Notes under the pieces: generated by a model
Databases searched by the model: none
The model's input: the letters and a program-made list of their open reading frames with translations, nothing else
What the model was told of the DNA's origin: nothing
Translations under genes and position numbers: made by a program
NCBI GenBank assembly: GCA_005656395.1
Contig: SRSI01000079.1
Location: 1,674,001 to 1,738,000, forward strand
Reading direction: 5' to 3'
Length of the DNA: 64,000 nt
DNA from: Strongyloides papillosus
Taxonomy: Eukaryota; Nematoda; Chromadorea; Rhabditida; Strongyloididae
Part shown: positions 13,122-25,147 of the stretch, in pieces
Position numbering within the stretch: position 1 is the stretch's first letter
How the letters are laid out: each line of letters begins with the position of its first letter

Positions 13122-16100
13122 ATGATTTTATGTAGTAAAAAAATATTAAACATTATGATGTAAAAAGATAAACAAAAATTTATTATTAAAATAACATATA
13201 TTTTAATGGGTTAAAAGAATCCTCCAAAACAATATAGGAAGAAGGAATGTGTGATGTGAATAGAAAAGTTTTCTTAATTTCAAAATCTTTTAAAAATTTA
13301 TTACTTATTTTAATACTTTACTTAAATGCATTCTCCCAAGTTAGGACAGGAAGAGATGTCATTTATTTCTGATGGATATAAAAGATAATATTCTATTGTT
13401 TTTTACAAGTCCAATATATATATTTCTCCTATACTGTGATAACACCAACCAAAATTCTTCTACGAAACCTTTATTTACACATCTACATACAATAATTGAT
13501 CTTACAAAATCTCAAGAGAGATCTAATTACATAAAACCCTATTAATTATAATTTTGGTCTCCATATATAATATATAAATATATATATATAATTTTTTTTA
13601 TTATTAACAATGCAGAAACTGATAAAGAAGAAAGGAAAAGAAACAAAAAATTTAATTTTTGATAATATTATATTATTGTGTTTGATTTCTTTTTCTTTCT
13701 ATTAATTTTAATATAAAAAAGTATATAAAAAAATTGAAAAATATTTTGTTTTATTTTTTTAATTAAATATATATAAAAGAAAATTACATGATAATTAATT
13801 TTTTTATTAAGATAAGAGATATGCATTTTTGATTAACATAGACTTATCTTCTCAATTTTATTTCATGGTGTCTGCATTATTAAATATTAATAAGGAAAAT
13901 AGATGTTTTTTTATTTGAATAATTATGAAATGAAAAATAATTGAAAAAATATTATTATTTTAAACTTTAATCATCCTTTTCATTTTATCATTAATTTTCA
14001 TTGGTGACGATAATGTTATCATTAAAAATAAGGATATCATAATAAAAAGATATATTATTTTTATTTATAGATAGTATTAATATTTAATTTATTATTTATC
14101 AAATGGAGAAGATATTTTAAGATGATAAAACGGTTTGTCTCGTTCTCAGGAGTAAGATTAGATGATTCATTGTATTATTTTGATAGAATTTTAATTTATT
14201 TTTTTATCAATAAACCGAATTTTTATCTCATTTGAATTGTTCTTACTGTTGATTTTTTTTATTTTGTTTATTATTTTTTAATTTTATTTGGGAATTGATC
14301 TTATCTGGAGAGGCATAACTTCTAACTTGGTGGTAAATTTTTCATCAAAACTATTTTTATGATAGAAGAAAGTTATTTGGAGAAAATGAAAATATGTTTT
14401 TGTCCTTATCGATAAAAAAATTATTTATAATAAAAGTTTATGAGATGATTAAGTAACATAAGAATGCAAATGGAAAAAGATTGGAGGCCTCCCTACTTCT
14501 ATTATTTTTTTCTCTCAAAAAGTATGCATAAAAGTTTAACATTTTTATCTTTTATCTAAAAATATTTGAAATATTATGGTAAATATAATGAAAGATATAT
14601 AAACATATTTATGTATATAAAGTTGATTAAGAAAAGTAGTAGGAAAGTGATAATGAATATACTATGTGACTATTAAAATTTTATTTGATAGAAGATAATT
14701 AAATTATAAAATTGCGTGTCATAAAAAGTTATTTTATTAATAAAGCATGTAATCTCTCATTAATTATTATAATTATTATCAGTTTTAAGTGTTGAGGAGT
14801 TGTAAGTGTATATGTTAACTTGTGTGTGCTCATTTTTAGGGTTGGTTTAATTTTATAAATTTCAAAATAAGCTGGTACTTGATGAAAAATTAATATAAAC
14901 TTCTATTAAATTGAAAAGCTTCAAGTTTTTTTAGATATAGGATAAGAAGGAAAATGTAAAATAATAAAGTTTGTTTTTTTGATTATTGGTCGTAAAAAGA
15001 CATCTCCAATTAAGGGTTCTTTTCGGCAACATTAAAACTTCCTTTTCTTATTAAAAAAAGTTTTATATTTAATTAATTTATCTCTTATATTTCATATTTA
15101 CAAAAATTATGAAAATAAAAGCTCAATTGCATTTTTCTTATGTTATTTTTAAAATAACAAAGTGGATTAATGTGAAAATTATTATAAATTTTCAATAAAA
15201 ATTGATTAATTCATGTGTATTTGTTATTTTTCAAAAAAAATACTAAAGGTAAATAACACATACAAGGAGAGAATTATATCATTGATAATAGGGAAAATTA
15301 AAAGGTTGTAACGGTGACAATTTAAAAAATTAAATGTAATTGATGATTATGTGTGGATGTATACGGATTTTCCTAATCACCCAAATTCGTCGACGGAGAA
15401 AAGATAAACAAATACCCCTTAATTGAAGATGATGGAGGGTGAAAATAAAAATAAACTGATAAATTACAATAAGTCCTTAAAACTCTCCTAAATAATCTAC
15501 CTTTTACGCACATTGTCTTATCTTTTTAAATTAAATCTTTAATTATTAAATATGTATGTATTTTGATGACACCTGTGTAATTATATTGAAAAAGATAAGC
15601 GGATTAAGTATTTAGAAGTTTTGTAAATGGAGAAGTATTATAATTTTATTTTCGACTTCTTACTTACCCCTTCCATGTGAAGCTTAAGGAGAAAGGAGAT
15701 AGATCACATTGTTATACTTAATTATTTCAGATTAAATAGAGATAATTATATAATTTATTTGATTTAAATTCTTTTTAATTTGTTTTTATGTATAAACATG
15801 GAATTCAAAAAGTTTTGAAAACTTTTATTAAGATGTTATAGTAATGGAGGGAGTAGAAATAATAATTTATGTTCTTTTGAATTTGATTTTTCAATTACAA
15901 GGTTATTTTAAATTTAATAAATTATTTTTAGTAAAAAAATTGTATAATTTCTTTTCTTCTCCATCTTTAAACCGTTTTTTGATGTACATTAATTATTTTT
16001 TACCTTTTAATTTAGTTTAATTGAAGATGTATGGGTATATTTACTCTATATAAAGATCAGGAGATGGGATCCGCTATTAAAATGTTAATCTATTATAGTT

Positions 16101-18269
16101 TCATTTCATAATTGATGGAGGTATAATAAAAAAAGGATCAAATAAGTTTAATTAAGCATTTAAAGATATTAATTGAGTCAAATATTGTATTCTTAATACT
16201 ATATATTAGTTAATATGTAATTTATCTCTTAAATATGGATAAAAGTAACTCACAATGTATTTGTTATTTTCTTTTCTCCTACTCATCAATTATCTTTTTA
16301 TTTAATAGATATATTAACTCTTTGACACAAGGCCACCCTAACAATATAATAAGCTGTTTTATATTTTATAAACTAACTCTTTACAACAGATTAATTTTTA
16401 TGATACAGTGGATTAAGTAATGACAATTTTAAATGATTGTAATAAAGGTAAATATAAGATACAGTAACTTTATAATATAATATAATATTTATTTATAAAT
16501 TATATGATTCTTCATTTTTCAACCAATTAAGGGATAGGGTTAAATGTTATTATATTGTTATGAATGAATAATCATACAAATAGAATAATAGATATAATCT
16601 TAACAATTAATATACACACTAGATTATTACATACCAAGGAGGTATAAGAGGAGATGATGTGGAAAATTTAAAAAGATACCAAGTTTGTAAATTAAAAATT
16701 TATCAAAACACTAAGACTTTTTAATTTCATATATAATCATATTTAATATTATAATGGATATCTTTTTTCTTATTTCTAAGCTACTTATATATTTTGGGCA
16801 AAAAGGCAGTTGTTAGATACATATTAACAACTAAATATGGAGAAAAATAGAAGATGCATGGAGACTTCTATATTTGTGTATAATATTCTAATAGACATAT
16901 AAATTTACAAAACAATTATCATGTATCATATAAATATATTATGAGGATGAAAATGAAGAAGTCAAATATATTATAGTTTGAGGAAAAAGATGTATTGTTT
17001 GGTAGTTAATATTAATTTTCATGTGAATAATTATAATAATAAATGATTTCTCAATTTTAGTGATATACACGATATGTGCTTAATATTTCTATGCATATAA
17101 TATTTATCTTTATGACCATGATTGGTAAATTGATTAACTTTGTTGTTTAAATAAATCTTTCATAATTTAAGACAATTTATTTATTTTACCCAAATCAGGG
17201 TTCTTTTTATTTTAAAAATTTTTTTATTTATTTGCATCACACTTTCAAATACCATGAAAAAAATGAAAAGCAGGAATCAAAACAAAAATTAATTTATTTT
17301 ATTTAAAATATGGAAAATAACTTTAAAACCTTTTTTTACAAAAAAAATATATAATCACCCTAGTAAAAAAGCACTATTAAAAAAAAACAATATAATGAAC
17401 ATTAACCATGCAATCTTAACACCAAAACATGAAATAATATTTCAAAAAGTTTACATAATATACAGTCACTTAATTTCCACATATGAAGAATTAAAAAAAA
17501 TATAAAATAATTATTATTTTCAATTTAAAAGAAGGAATCTTTTTAAAATAAATAAAGATATTTCTATTAAATAATTAAATTCCCATAATATTATTTAATA
17601 AAAATTTATTTATACTTATGAAAATTAATTAAATTCATAATTATGGTGTGGAAAATTAGAATGTCGGCGGCATACTATGCCTTTTTTTGTTATTAAAAAT
17701 CTTTTACATGTCTTTAAGTGATATATTAATGTGTTAATTAAGTAATACTAAGTTTGTGATATGAATGTTATGGATGTTGATGCATATGGTAAAAGGAGAT
17801 ATTTATTATATAATTTATTTTTGTTAATTTATCATAATATTTATTATGAAGAGAAGATGTAAGGGTTTCGAGAAGGAAGATTAATTAATAAAGATAATTA
17901 TGATTATTGAAAGGATGCATATATTTATATTTTATTAAATAAGGGATGATAATATTTAAAATACACTTGTTGATGATGGTACCCTTTATCTAATGAAAAA
18001 TTTTTAATTATTAATTATTCATATTTTTAAAGGGACCAATAAAAGTAATTTTTATTAAAAAACAATCTTATCTTCTTATCCGTTGGAGCATGGTATTTTC
18101 ATGATTAAAAATAAACATTGCGTCACGATGTGATAATCATAAGGTCTTGTAATCTCATGATTTTAATAAAATTTTGATTCTTGAAATTTAATATTTTCAC
18201 AATAGTACTTTAATAATATTCCAAAAATAATAAAAATACATTCCATCCAAGAGTATTTTGATATTTTGA
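13122..18269. other. A+T-rich intergenic desert
   Basis: About 5.1 kb without a supportable gene. The first few hundred bases must include the alr-1 3' untranslated region. Short open frames, such as a 61-codon one at 16235-16420, have no family resemblance and only A+T-driven composition. Nothing else stands out. Confidence 0.5.
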
Positions 18270-18641
18270 ATGATAGATACCTCAACACAAATTTCGTCAT
18301 TTGATAACAAAATTCTTACTAATTCAGAGGATGTAGAAGAGAACCCACTACCCGATTCTCATCGTGCCATATATGGATTTGCATTTTATATTCTAAATTG
18401 GATAAGTTTTATCATATACCTCATTTGGGTTCTTACACCATACACATATTTGGAGTACCTAAATTTAACATTTCTTCCCTCAAAGTATTATGGTCTATGC
18501 CTTCCATTATTGATACCGTTTGGAATAACTGTTTACATTGGTGGAATACTAATTTATAACATCATAAAGTTCCAAGAGATGGATGATAAAGAAGTTTATC
18601 TGGAGGATGATTTTGCTCAAGAATACGGGGATAATTTTTAA
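18270..18641 (+). CDS. PIGP: PIG-P, GPI-GlcNAc transferase subunit P
   Basis: Intronless, 123 aa. The core RAIYGFAFYILNWISFIIYL, then two hydrophobic segments (about residues 32-55 and 70-98) separated by a loop ending LPSKYYGLCLP, matches the PIG-P family. PIG-P is a small ER membrane subunit of the complex that starts GPI-anchor synthesis by moving GlcNAc from UDP-GlcNAc to phosphatidylinositol on the cytosolic face. Size and two-helix layout are normal, with an acidic tail after the second helix. ATG 18270 is the first Met of the frame. It is the first of four genes on the same strand up to 25.1 kb. Confidence 0.85.
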   Translation: MIDTSTQISSFDNKILTNSEDVEENPLPDSHRAIYGFAFYILNWISFIIYLIWVLTPYTYLEYLNLTFLPSKYYGLCLPLLIPFGITVYIGGILIYNIIKFQEMDDKEVYLEDDFAQEYGDNF

Positions 18642-19116
18642 TTTATTTGATGTTGTTTTTATTCACTATTATACTATCATATGATGTATAATGTTATCAT
18701 CGTATAAACCATCACTTTTTTAGTTTTAAGAACTTCCATACAATAAATGTTAATCTACTTATTGTTTTATTGGTTCCTGAGATGATTCTTTAAAAAGTTA
18801 TTGCACGTAAAAGGAAGTAATTTGATAACGAATCATTAAAGTCTTTAAGTAGATATATGCAAAACGTTTAAACATGTTATGGGTACAAAAATTAAATCCA
18901 TACTTATTTTAATAATTTAAAATTTCTTGAATGTTTTGTTGAGAAATATAAGTACGATTAATAAAATTTTGAATAACTTGAGATTTTTGAATTTTATTGT
19001 TGAGAAATATAAATATAATTAATAAAATTTGAAAATTAAAAAGATACATTAATTCGGGCAATTCTCAAAAATTTACCATTATTCCTTTTTCGGTGCTTTC
19101 TGTGTTCAAATAAGAA
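18642..19116. other. Intergenic gap with a small tandem duplication
   Basis: A 475-bp gap between PIG-P and the next same-strand gene. It contains an imperfect duplication of about 50 bp with a 61-bp period: GTTGAGAAATATA occurs at 18938 and again at 18999, each followed by an ATTAATAAAATTT-like tail. No gene seen. Confidence 0.5.
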
Positions 19117-20304
19117 ATGGGACGACGTGAAGGAGTGTACTACTACTATGAAGTACTAGCACCGTTAAGAGAGAAATTCTTTGATTATTTAAGTAGTCCT
19201 ATGACGACGATCAAGACTCTCATTTGGGTGATCTTCATTTTAATTACCCTTCGTTTTATTGTGGATATTTTTTCACACACCAAATTTGTCAAAAACTTCC
19301 TCCGGTGGAAGTCTTGGATATCGTTCTTTTACAAATTGAAGTACCGTCTTCAAAGAAAGTCCGCTCTCAAGTTAGATGAGTTAACGGATCAGGAGTTGAA
19401 AGAAAAGCTGGAAATACTTCTGGAATGTCGTGAGCAAAATCTCACTTTCCACTATACTTCAAGGAAAAAGTGTGAAAAATTGAAGGAGATAGTGGAGCTT
19501 ATTTCAAACTGTAGGCTAAGACAACTTGAGGAGGATTTGAAGAAGAGGTCTAAGGCAACTAAGAAGACGGGAAAAAAAATCAGTAGCACTAAAGGAGGAA
19601 AGAATGTTAAAGAAAGTAAAGACCCTGACAGTCACGCGGAGTCAGATGTGGAGTCAGATGGAAAGGAACCTAATAATTCAAAAAAGAAAAACACAAAAAA
19701 TAAAAAGGATGATGATAAAGAAAGCTCCTCATCCAATAATAATGAAGATGAAAGTGAAAGTAAGGAGAAGGAAAAAGGAGACGATAAAGATGATGCGGAC
19801 AAGGACAGTGAAGACAAAAGTAAAAGAAAGAAAAAAGCTAAAAAGAAAGAGGAAGAAGAGGATGATGAAGAGGAATCTAATGATGACAAATCCGATCCAA
19901 ATATCAATCCAAGTATTCTCCTCGATATAACACAAGACGTTGTCGATGATGAGTTAAAGGACATCTATTCGCTCAAGGATCTAGTAACCTGCAAGAGTGA
20001 AGATGACTTTTTCAAGGAAGATGTATTCGCAGGATCAAAGAAGAAGATAATTGTGGACCTCCTAAACAAGAGCATCAGGAATAGAAAATCAGCTACTGAG
20101 AAGAGAAAGAACCAAGGCGAGAAGAAAGAAGGAGATCTTCTAATTCCTGATTCCACTCAAAGTGAAAGAGAAAAGGACAATGACGGTAATACAGAAGATG
20201 AAGTTTCTGTCAAGAACAGGCACGCTAAAAATGCCCCAAAACAACAGGCAGATTTCTGGATCATTAAAAATATGGATGATATCAACGATGAAATCTCGAA
20301 ATAA
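19117..20304 (+). CDS. Unknown single-pass membrane protein with long charged region
   Basis: Intronless, 395 aa. I do not recognise a family. The N-terminus (MGRREGVYYYYEVLAPLREK) leads into one hydrophobic segment at about residues 33-52. A helical, leucine-spaced stretch (about 85-145) resembles a coiled coil. Residues about 145-260 are nearly all Lys, Glu, Asp, Ser and Asn, clearly low complexity. The last 130 residues regain mixed composition (ILLDITQDVVDDELKDIY; DFWIIKNMDDIND). Codon usage is less A+T-biased than in neighbours such as set-4, suggesting strong expression or composition effects of the charged repeats. It lies between PIG-P and NOA1 on the same strand. A membrane-anchored protein facing cytosol with a disordered charged tail is a reasonable reading; function is unknown. 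Confidence 0.75.
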   Translation: MGRREGVYYYYEVLAPLREKFFDYLSSPMTTIKTLIWVIFILITLRFIVDIFSHTKFVKNFLRWKSWISFFYKLKYRLQRKSALKLDELTDQELKEKLEILLECREQNLTFHYTSRKKCEKLKEIVELISNCRLRQLEEDLKKRSKATKKTGKKISSTKGGKNVKESKDPDSHAESDVESDGKEPNNSKKKNTKNKKDDDKESSSSNNNEDESESKEKEKGDDKDDADKDSEDKSKRKKKAKKKEEEEDDEEESNDDKSDPNINPSILLDITQDVVDDELKDIYSLKDLVTCKSEDDFFKEDVFAGSKKKIIVDLLNKSIRNRKSATEKRKNQGEKKEGDLLIPDSTQSEREKDNDGNTEDEVSVKNRHAKNAPKQQADFWIIKNMDDINDEISK

Positions 20305-20646
20305 ACTTTTAATATTAATAATTTCTTATATGTAACTTCCAATTTATAATTTCTTACTTGCAATCTAAAGTTTATGAAATAAATAAATGATTGTCGAGTT
20401 AATTTCCAACGATTCTGGGTCGCTCTTAAAACGACATAAGATTAAACATTTTGGTGTAGAGTATATATAAAATTATTTATTTATTCAAAATACAATTTTG
20501 CAGGTGTTTAATAAATTACTTGAAGCATAAGTTTTAAGATTCATAGAAATACTATATAGGGTAAGGGATTCAAGGGATAATTTGTCTATGTTGTAAACTT
20601 TTTATAGATCATTATCCAGACTTATTTTGATATCAGCTAAAAAGAT
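20305..20646. other. Short intergenic gap
   Basis: 342 bp between the charged membrane protein and NOA1, same strand. No gene or clear element seen. Confidence 0.5.
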
Positions 20647-22956
20647 ATGATAAGAAGAGAGTTAACTATATTAACATCAAGATGGATAGTTAGTAGATCT
20701 TATCTAAAACAACACACTCCAAATGTTAAGGAGATTATAGCTAAACGGTATAGAACTTTAATAGAAGAAGGAAAATTAAAAAATAAAAACACTGATCCAA
20801 AGAATGTTGTTGCTTTTGAAAGTTTGGCTGCAGAAAGGTATATAAAGTCTATGGATGAAGAGTTATTCACGAAGGTAACTGAGCATCAGAAAGAATCTTT
20901 AAACCAATTGAATGATAAATATAATGAGAACCATGATGAGCCAACGTTTCCAATGTCAAATGCAGCTAGTGTTGACTTTATATCTTACAATGAGAAGAAG
21001 TGTAAGGACCTTTTTACGAACCCACAAATGGAGAAAGGATTCCATGTACGCAGCGATGACTTAGTCCAAGAGTACAGAGAAGGATACGTTGGGGAGTTGG
21101 AGAATGATGAACTGACAGTTCCTGAAGTAACATTACATGGTCCCGAAGATGCTGTAGAAAGGATAGATTTTCAATTACCTGGACAGGCAAGCAATCGATC
21201 TCTTAATAAACTAAATTCAAAACCTCAAGAAACGAATAAGGTTGAAGCTTTACCCGAAGAAATAAAGATTGAAGCTGACATTCCCCCATCAAAGATGGCA
21301 TGTGCCGGTTGTGGAGCAAATTTCCAATGTAATAATACATCATTTCCAGGATTTGTGCCATACAATACTTTTACGGAAATTGAAAATTCCTCACGTTACA
21401 GAAAGAAATCTTCTGGTAGTACTTATAATAATACATTATGTAGACGTTGCCATTTATTGAAGGAGCACAACTTCTTACTGAATGTATCTGTATCTCCATT
21501 GGATTATGAAGAAATGATGGGAGATTTAAAAATCAAAGAAGCATTGATACTTCTAGTTGTTGATGTAACTGATTTACCATATTCAATTTACGATAAATTA
21601 CCTGATATAATTGGGCACGGCAAACCGATTATTGTTATCGGAAACAAAGTTGATCTATTACCTCCAGATGCAAGAGATGGGTACTTAAAGAATTTCAGCA
21701 ATGTTCTTTACAAAGCCTTACAAGACACAGGTTTGAAAGATAAGTTCAATATTCTCCATATAGCTTTGGTATCTGCTAAGACTGGTTATGGAATTGAGCA
21801 ACTAATAACACAAATTTACTTAAAATGGACTGATCTAAAGGACAATGTTAGAAGTGATATTTATTTACTTGGTAATACTAATGCTGGAAAATCTTCCATA
21901 TTCAATATCTTTCTTCAAAGTGATTTATGTAAAGTTAGGGCCATGGATTTGGTTGAGAGAGCCTGTGCCTCACCATGGCCTGGAACTACTATGTCACTGT
22001 TGAAATTCCCAGTTATGAATTTATCATCTCAAAAATTGGAAATCCGCAGGAGGAGACTTCTTAGTGTTCAAGCATGGTTAAAGAAGGAAGAAAGGAATAG
22101 GTGGATGTTATTAAAGGAGAGTAAAGATCCAAGATATGCAACATTAATGGGTGTTGTTGATAGTTCCTTCAAAAGTATCGATGCACAACATCAACCAGAG
22201 TCATTTGACAATGTAAAAGCTGCATTTGGTTATGATATTGACTTATCATCAAAGGAAAATGAAGAGAGAAAGAAATTCTTCAACCCTAATGATCCACAAT
22301 TTGTAAAGGGAACTTGGTGCTACGACACTCCTGGTGTTGTTAGTGATTCGCAATTGATGAATATTTTTACACTTGATGAATTGATTAAAATATTCCCAAG
22401 GAAGATTATGATCCCAAGGACGTTTATTTTAAGGGAAGAACAAAGTTTATTGATAGGAGGTGTTGTTGAGGTTATGAGTAAAGATACATCTGTTCTCGTG
22501 ACATTGTTTTGTTCCGAAAAACTGCCAGTGAATATTATGAAGAGTGATGAAGTCAAGGAATTCTTAGATGCCTATCTAGGGAAACCTAATTTAGTTGTTC
22601 CTTGTGGAAACCAAAAAAGAATGGAAGCTTATCCTAAATTTGAGGGGCAAACTTTCGAGATACAAGGAAAAGGTATGGAAAAAGGTTCTTGTGACATTAC
22701 AATCTCAAGCATAGGTTGGTTAATGGTAACCAGTAAAAAAGAACAAAAGAATACAATAACTGTCAAAACTCCAGGTGGTAAAGGAATATTCTTGAGGGAT
22801 TTACCGATGCTTCCATATAGTTTGTCATTCAGGGGATCCCGTATTGGAGGTACTCAAGAATACAAAACAAGGACTATTCCTTTCATCAAACAGACTAAAG
22901 AGAGAAAGGGTAATGATAAAAATTATAGGAAATTTAGGAATAATAAGAAATTTTAA
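20647..22956 (+). CDS. NOA1: NOA1-like mitochondrial circularly permuted GTPase
   Basis: Intronless, 769 aa. The basic N-terminus (MIRRELTILTSRWIVSRSYL) looks like a mitochondrial presequence. A zinc motif, CAGCGANFQC from about residue 219 paired with CRRC at 265-268, precedes a G domain with permuted motif order: G4 NKVD (about 333-336), G5 SAK, then P-loop GNTNAGKSS (from 409) and G3 DTPG (from 560). This order defines the YqeH/NOA1 family, which supports assembly of the small mitochondrial ribosomal subunit. A long insert (about 470-550) separates the P-loop from DTPG and may explain why it is longer than the human protein. Only 112 bp separate its stop from the next gene's start, a spacing typical of nematode operons. 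Confidence 0.9.
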   Translation: MIRRELTILTSRWIVSRSYLKQHTPNVKEIIAKRYRTLIEEGKLKNKNTDPKNVVAFESLAAERYIKSMDEELFTKVTEHQKESLNQLNDKYNENHDEPTFPMSNAASVDFISYNEKKCKDLFTNPQMEKGFHVRSDDLVQEYREGYVGELENDELTVPEVTLHGPEDAVERIDFQLPGQASNRSLNKLNSKPQETNKVEALPEEIKIEADIPPSKMACAGCGANFQCNNTSFPGFVPYNTFTEIENSSRYRKKSSGSTYNNTLCRRCHLLKEHNFLLNVSVSPLDYEEMMGDLKIKEALILLVVDVTDLPYSIYDKLPDIIGHGKPIIVIGNKVDLLPPDARDGYLKNFSNVLYKALQDTGLKDKFNILHIALVSAKTGYGIEQLITQIYLKWTDLKDNVRSDIYLLGNTNAGKSSIFNIFLQSDLCKVRAMDLVERACASPWPGTTMSLLKFPVMNLSSQKLEIRRRRLLSVQAWLKKEERNRWMLLKESKDPRYATLMGVVDSSFKSIDAQHQPESFDNVKAAFGYDIDLSSKENEERKKFFNPNDPQFVKGTWCYDTPGVVSDSQLMNIFTLDELIKIFPRKIMIPRTFILREEQSLLIGGVVEVMSKDTSVLVTLFCSEKLPVNIMKSDEVKEFLDAYLGKPNLVVPCGNQKRMEAYPKFEGQTFEIQGKGMEKGSCDITISSIGWLMVTSKKEQKNTITVKTPGGKGIFLRDLPMLPYSLSFRGSRIGGTQEYKTRTIPFIKQTKERKGNDKNYRKFRNNKKF

Positions 22957-23068
22957 TTTCATTTTTATTGTATATTAATATTAGTATGCAAATTTCATTG
23001 TATATATTTTGGATATATTGTTGTTATCATAAATTTGTTATCTTGCTTCTTTTTTTTTCATCGAGGCA

Positions 23069-25147
23069 ATGTCTACTAACACCTCAAATACATTATCGGA
23101 GTTATTGGAAAAAGAAAATGGAGCATTAACGGGTGCCTATGATGGTACACAATTCAGTACTTCGTTAACACAAGTTTCTGATAAAGATATAGAAGGAACA
23201 ACAGCAACTAACAGTACACCATTTTTTCAACAGGAGGAACCTGTAACATTAACTTGGAATGACTTGGAAGTAGCTGCTGGTTCAAGACAACTCCTTAAGA
23301 ACATTAATGGTTTAGCTTTACCTGGAGAGACAATTGCTCTTATGGGTGCAAGGTAAATTTTATAACACCAACAAATATTAAAATTTCCCTTTTAGTGGAG
23401 CTGGGAAAACAACATTACTAAATACATTACTTGGAAGAAATTTAAAAGGCTTATCAATAAAAGGTGAAATCCTAGTTAATGGTAATGAGATTGGACGTGG
23501 AATTACAAATATCTCTTCATACGTTCAACAAGAAGATTTGTTTATGGGGAGATTGACTGTTTACGAGCATCTGCTTGTTCAAGCTTACATTAGATTGCCT
23601 TCAAGAATGAGTCATAAGGATAGGAAAGAATGTGTTGAACATGTGATTAAAGAATTAGATCTTGAAGCATGTAGGAATTCAAAGATTGGTTTTTCTGGTG
23701 TCAAGAAAGGTATCTCCGGTGGGCAGGCAAAAAGATTAGCCTTCGCAACGGAGATATTAACCAATCCATCAATATTATTCTGTGATGAACCAACAACAGG
23801 ATTAGATTCACATATGGCATCTCAAGTCGTTAAAACATTGAATAAATTATCTAAAACAACTAAGAAAACAATTATTTGTACAATTCATCAACCATCTTCA
23901 GAGGTATTTGAAAGTTTCGATAGAGTGATATTCTTGGCACTTGGGGAGGTTGCTTTTCAAGGACCCCCATCTTGTGCTATAGGATTCTTCTCATACATCG
24001 GTTTCTCATTTCCGTCTCATTGTAATCCAGCTGATCTATTCATAATGTATCTAGCCTTAGAACCAGGTAAAGAAGATGAAAGCATGATGAGAGTTAAGAG
24101 CATTTGTAAAAAATATCAGGGATCACAGCATTATCGGATTGTTAAACAAAGAATTGAATATCATAAACAATTCCCCCATCCAACAGTTGATATGCCAAGA
24201 CCACCGGGATTATTTATAATAATAGTAACAATGGTATTGAGGTTATTCTTGGACCATCTTAGAAATCCAAGTTTCATTAAAGTAAAGACACTCCAAAAAA
24301 CATGTATAGGTGTATTTTTAGCATTCCTATACTTTAGAACACCAATGAATCAAGATGGTATTGCTAATTTTAAGGGACTTTTTTATTTTATGATATCAGA
24401 AACTACCTACTCAACGGCATTAACGGTTCAGACGATTATTCCAAAAGATTTTCACTTAGTTGTTAGGGAACACCACGATGGAATATACCCTGTTTCGGCT
24501 TATTATATAGCCCGGATTTTGGCTTTCTTACCGTTTGCTTCATTTGATAGTATTGTAATGTGTATATTAGCATATTTTATAGCTGGATTAACCCCAACAG
24601 TATCTTCTTTTCTAATGTGCCTTTTTGTGATAGGCCTTACATCATGGTGCACATTTGCATACGCCATAATGATTAGTAGTGTAAGTTTTTTTTATCAATT
24701 TACATTATCTTTTATTTTAATTTTTAACCTCCATATTAATTAACATAATTTAATTTTTAGTTACTGATAAATTATCCCTTGATAGTATCAACATCAGCAC
24801 CAATATTAGCTGCATTAGCGATATCTGGAGGTCTTTTTATGAATATTTCAACATTTCCAAGTACTTTAAATTGGTTACATTATTTTAGTTGGTTTAAATA
24901 CTCCTTTGAACTTCTTTTAATAAATGAATTTGGTGGGAGGGAAGATATAGAATGTGTTATGAAAAGTAATGGAAGTTACGTAAAAGTTGATGGAAGTTGT
25001 CTGAGAACAGGAGAAGACGTTTTGAAGTCATTGTCATTCTCTTCAAGTAATCACTCATTTAACATCTATGTATTAATTATTTATACATTGACGACACTCA
25101 TAGTGGGATATTTGTTTCTGGTTTACCGTGTCTTAAAAGCAAGATAA
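23069..25147 (+). CDS. ABCG (White-type) half-transporter
   Basis: Three exons: 23069-23352, 23396-24680, 24761-25147, with introns of 43 and 80 bp; 651 aa, a usual length for the White subfamily. The domain order is ATPase then membrane, as in ABCG. Walker A GASGAGKTT (residues 93-101) is split by intron 1. The signature reads ISGGQ, Walker B is LFCDEPTTGLDS and the H-loop TIHQPSSE. Six hydrophobic segments follow from about residue 390 onward, with CNPADLF between the domains typical of ABCG. Half-transporters work as dimers moving lipids, sterols or small molecules; the substrate cannot be read from sequence. It resembles C. elegans wht proteins, but I cannot assign which. The short gap after NOA1 suggests it is a downstream operon gene matured by trans-splicing. 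Confidence 0.9.

Noticed and set aside
16235..16420. 61-codon frame with ATG
   Set aside because: Composition is A+T-driven (Ile, Phe, Tyr, Leu), no family resemblance, isolated in a desert.
19604..20156. Frames overlapping the charged tract on both strands
   Set aside because: Shadows of a low-complexity Lys/Glu/Asp coding region.
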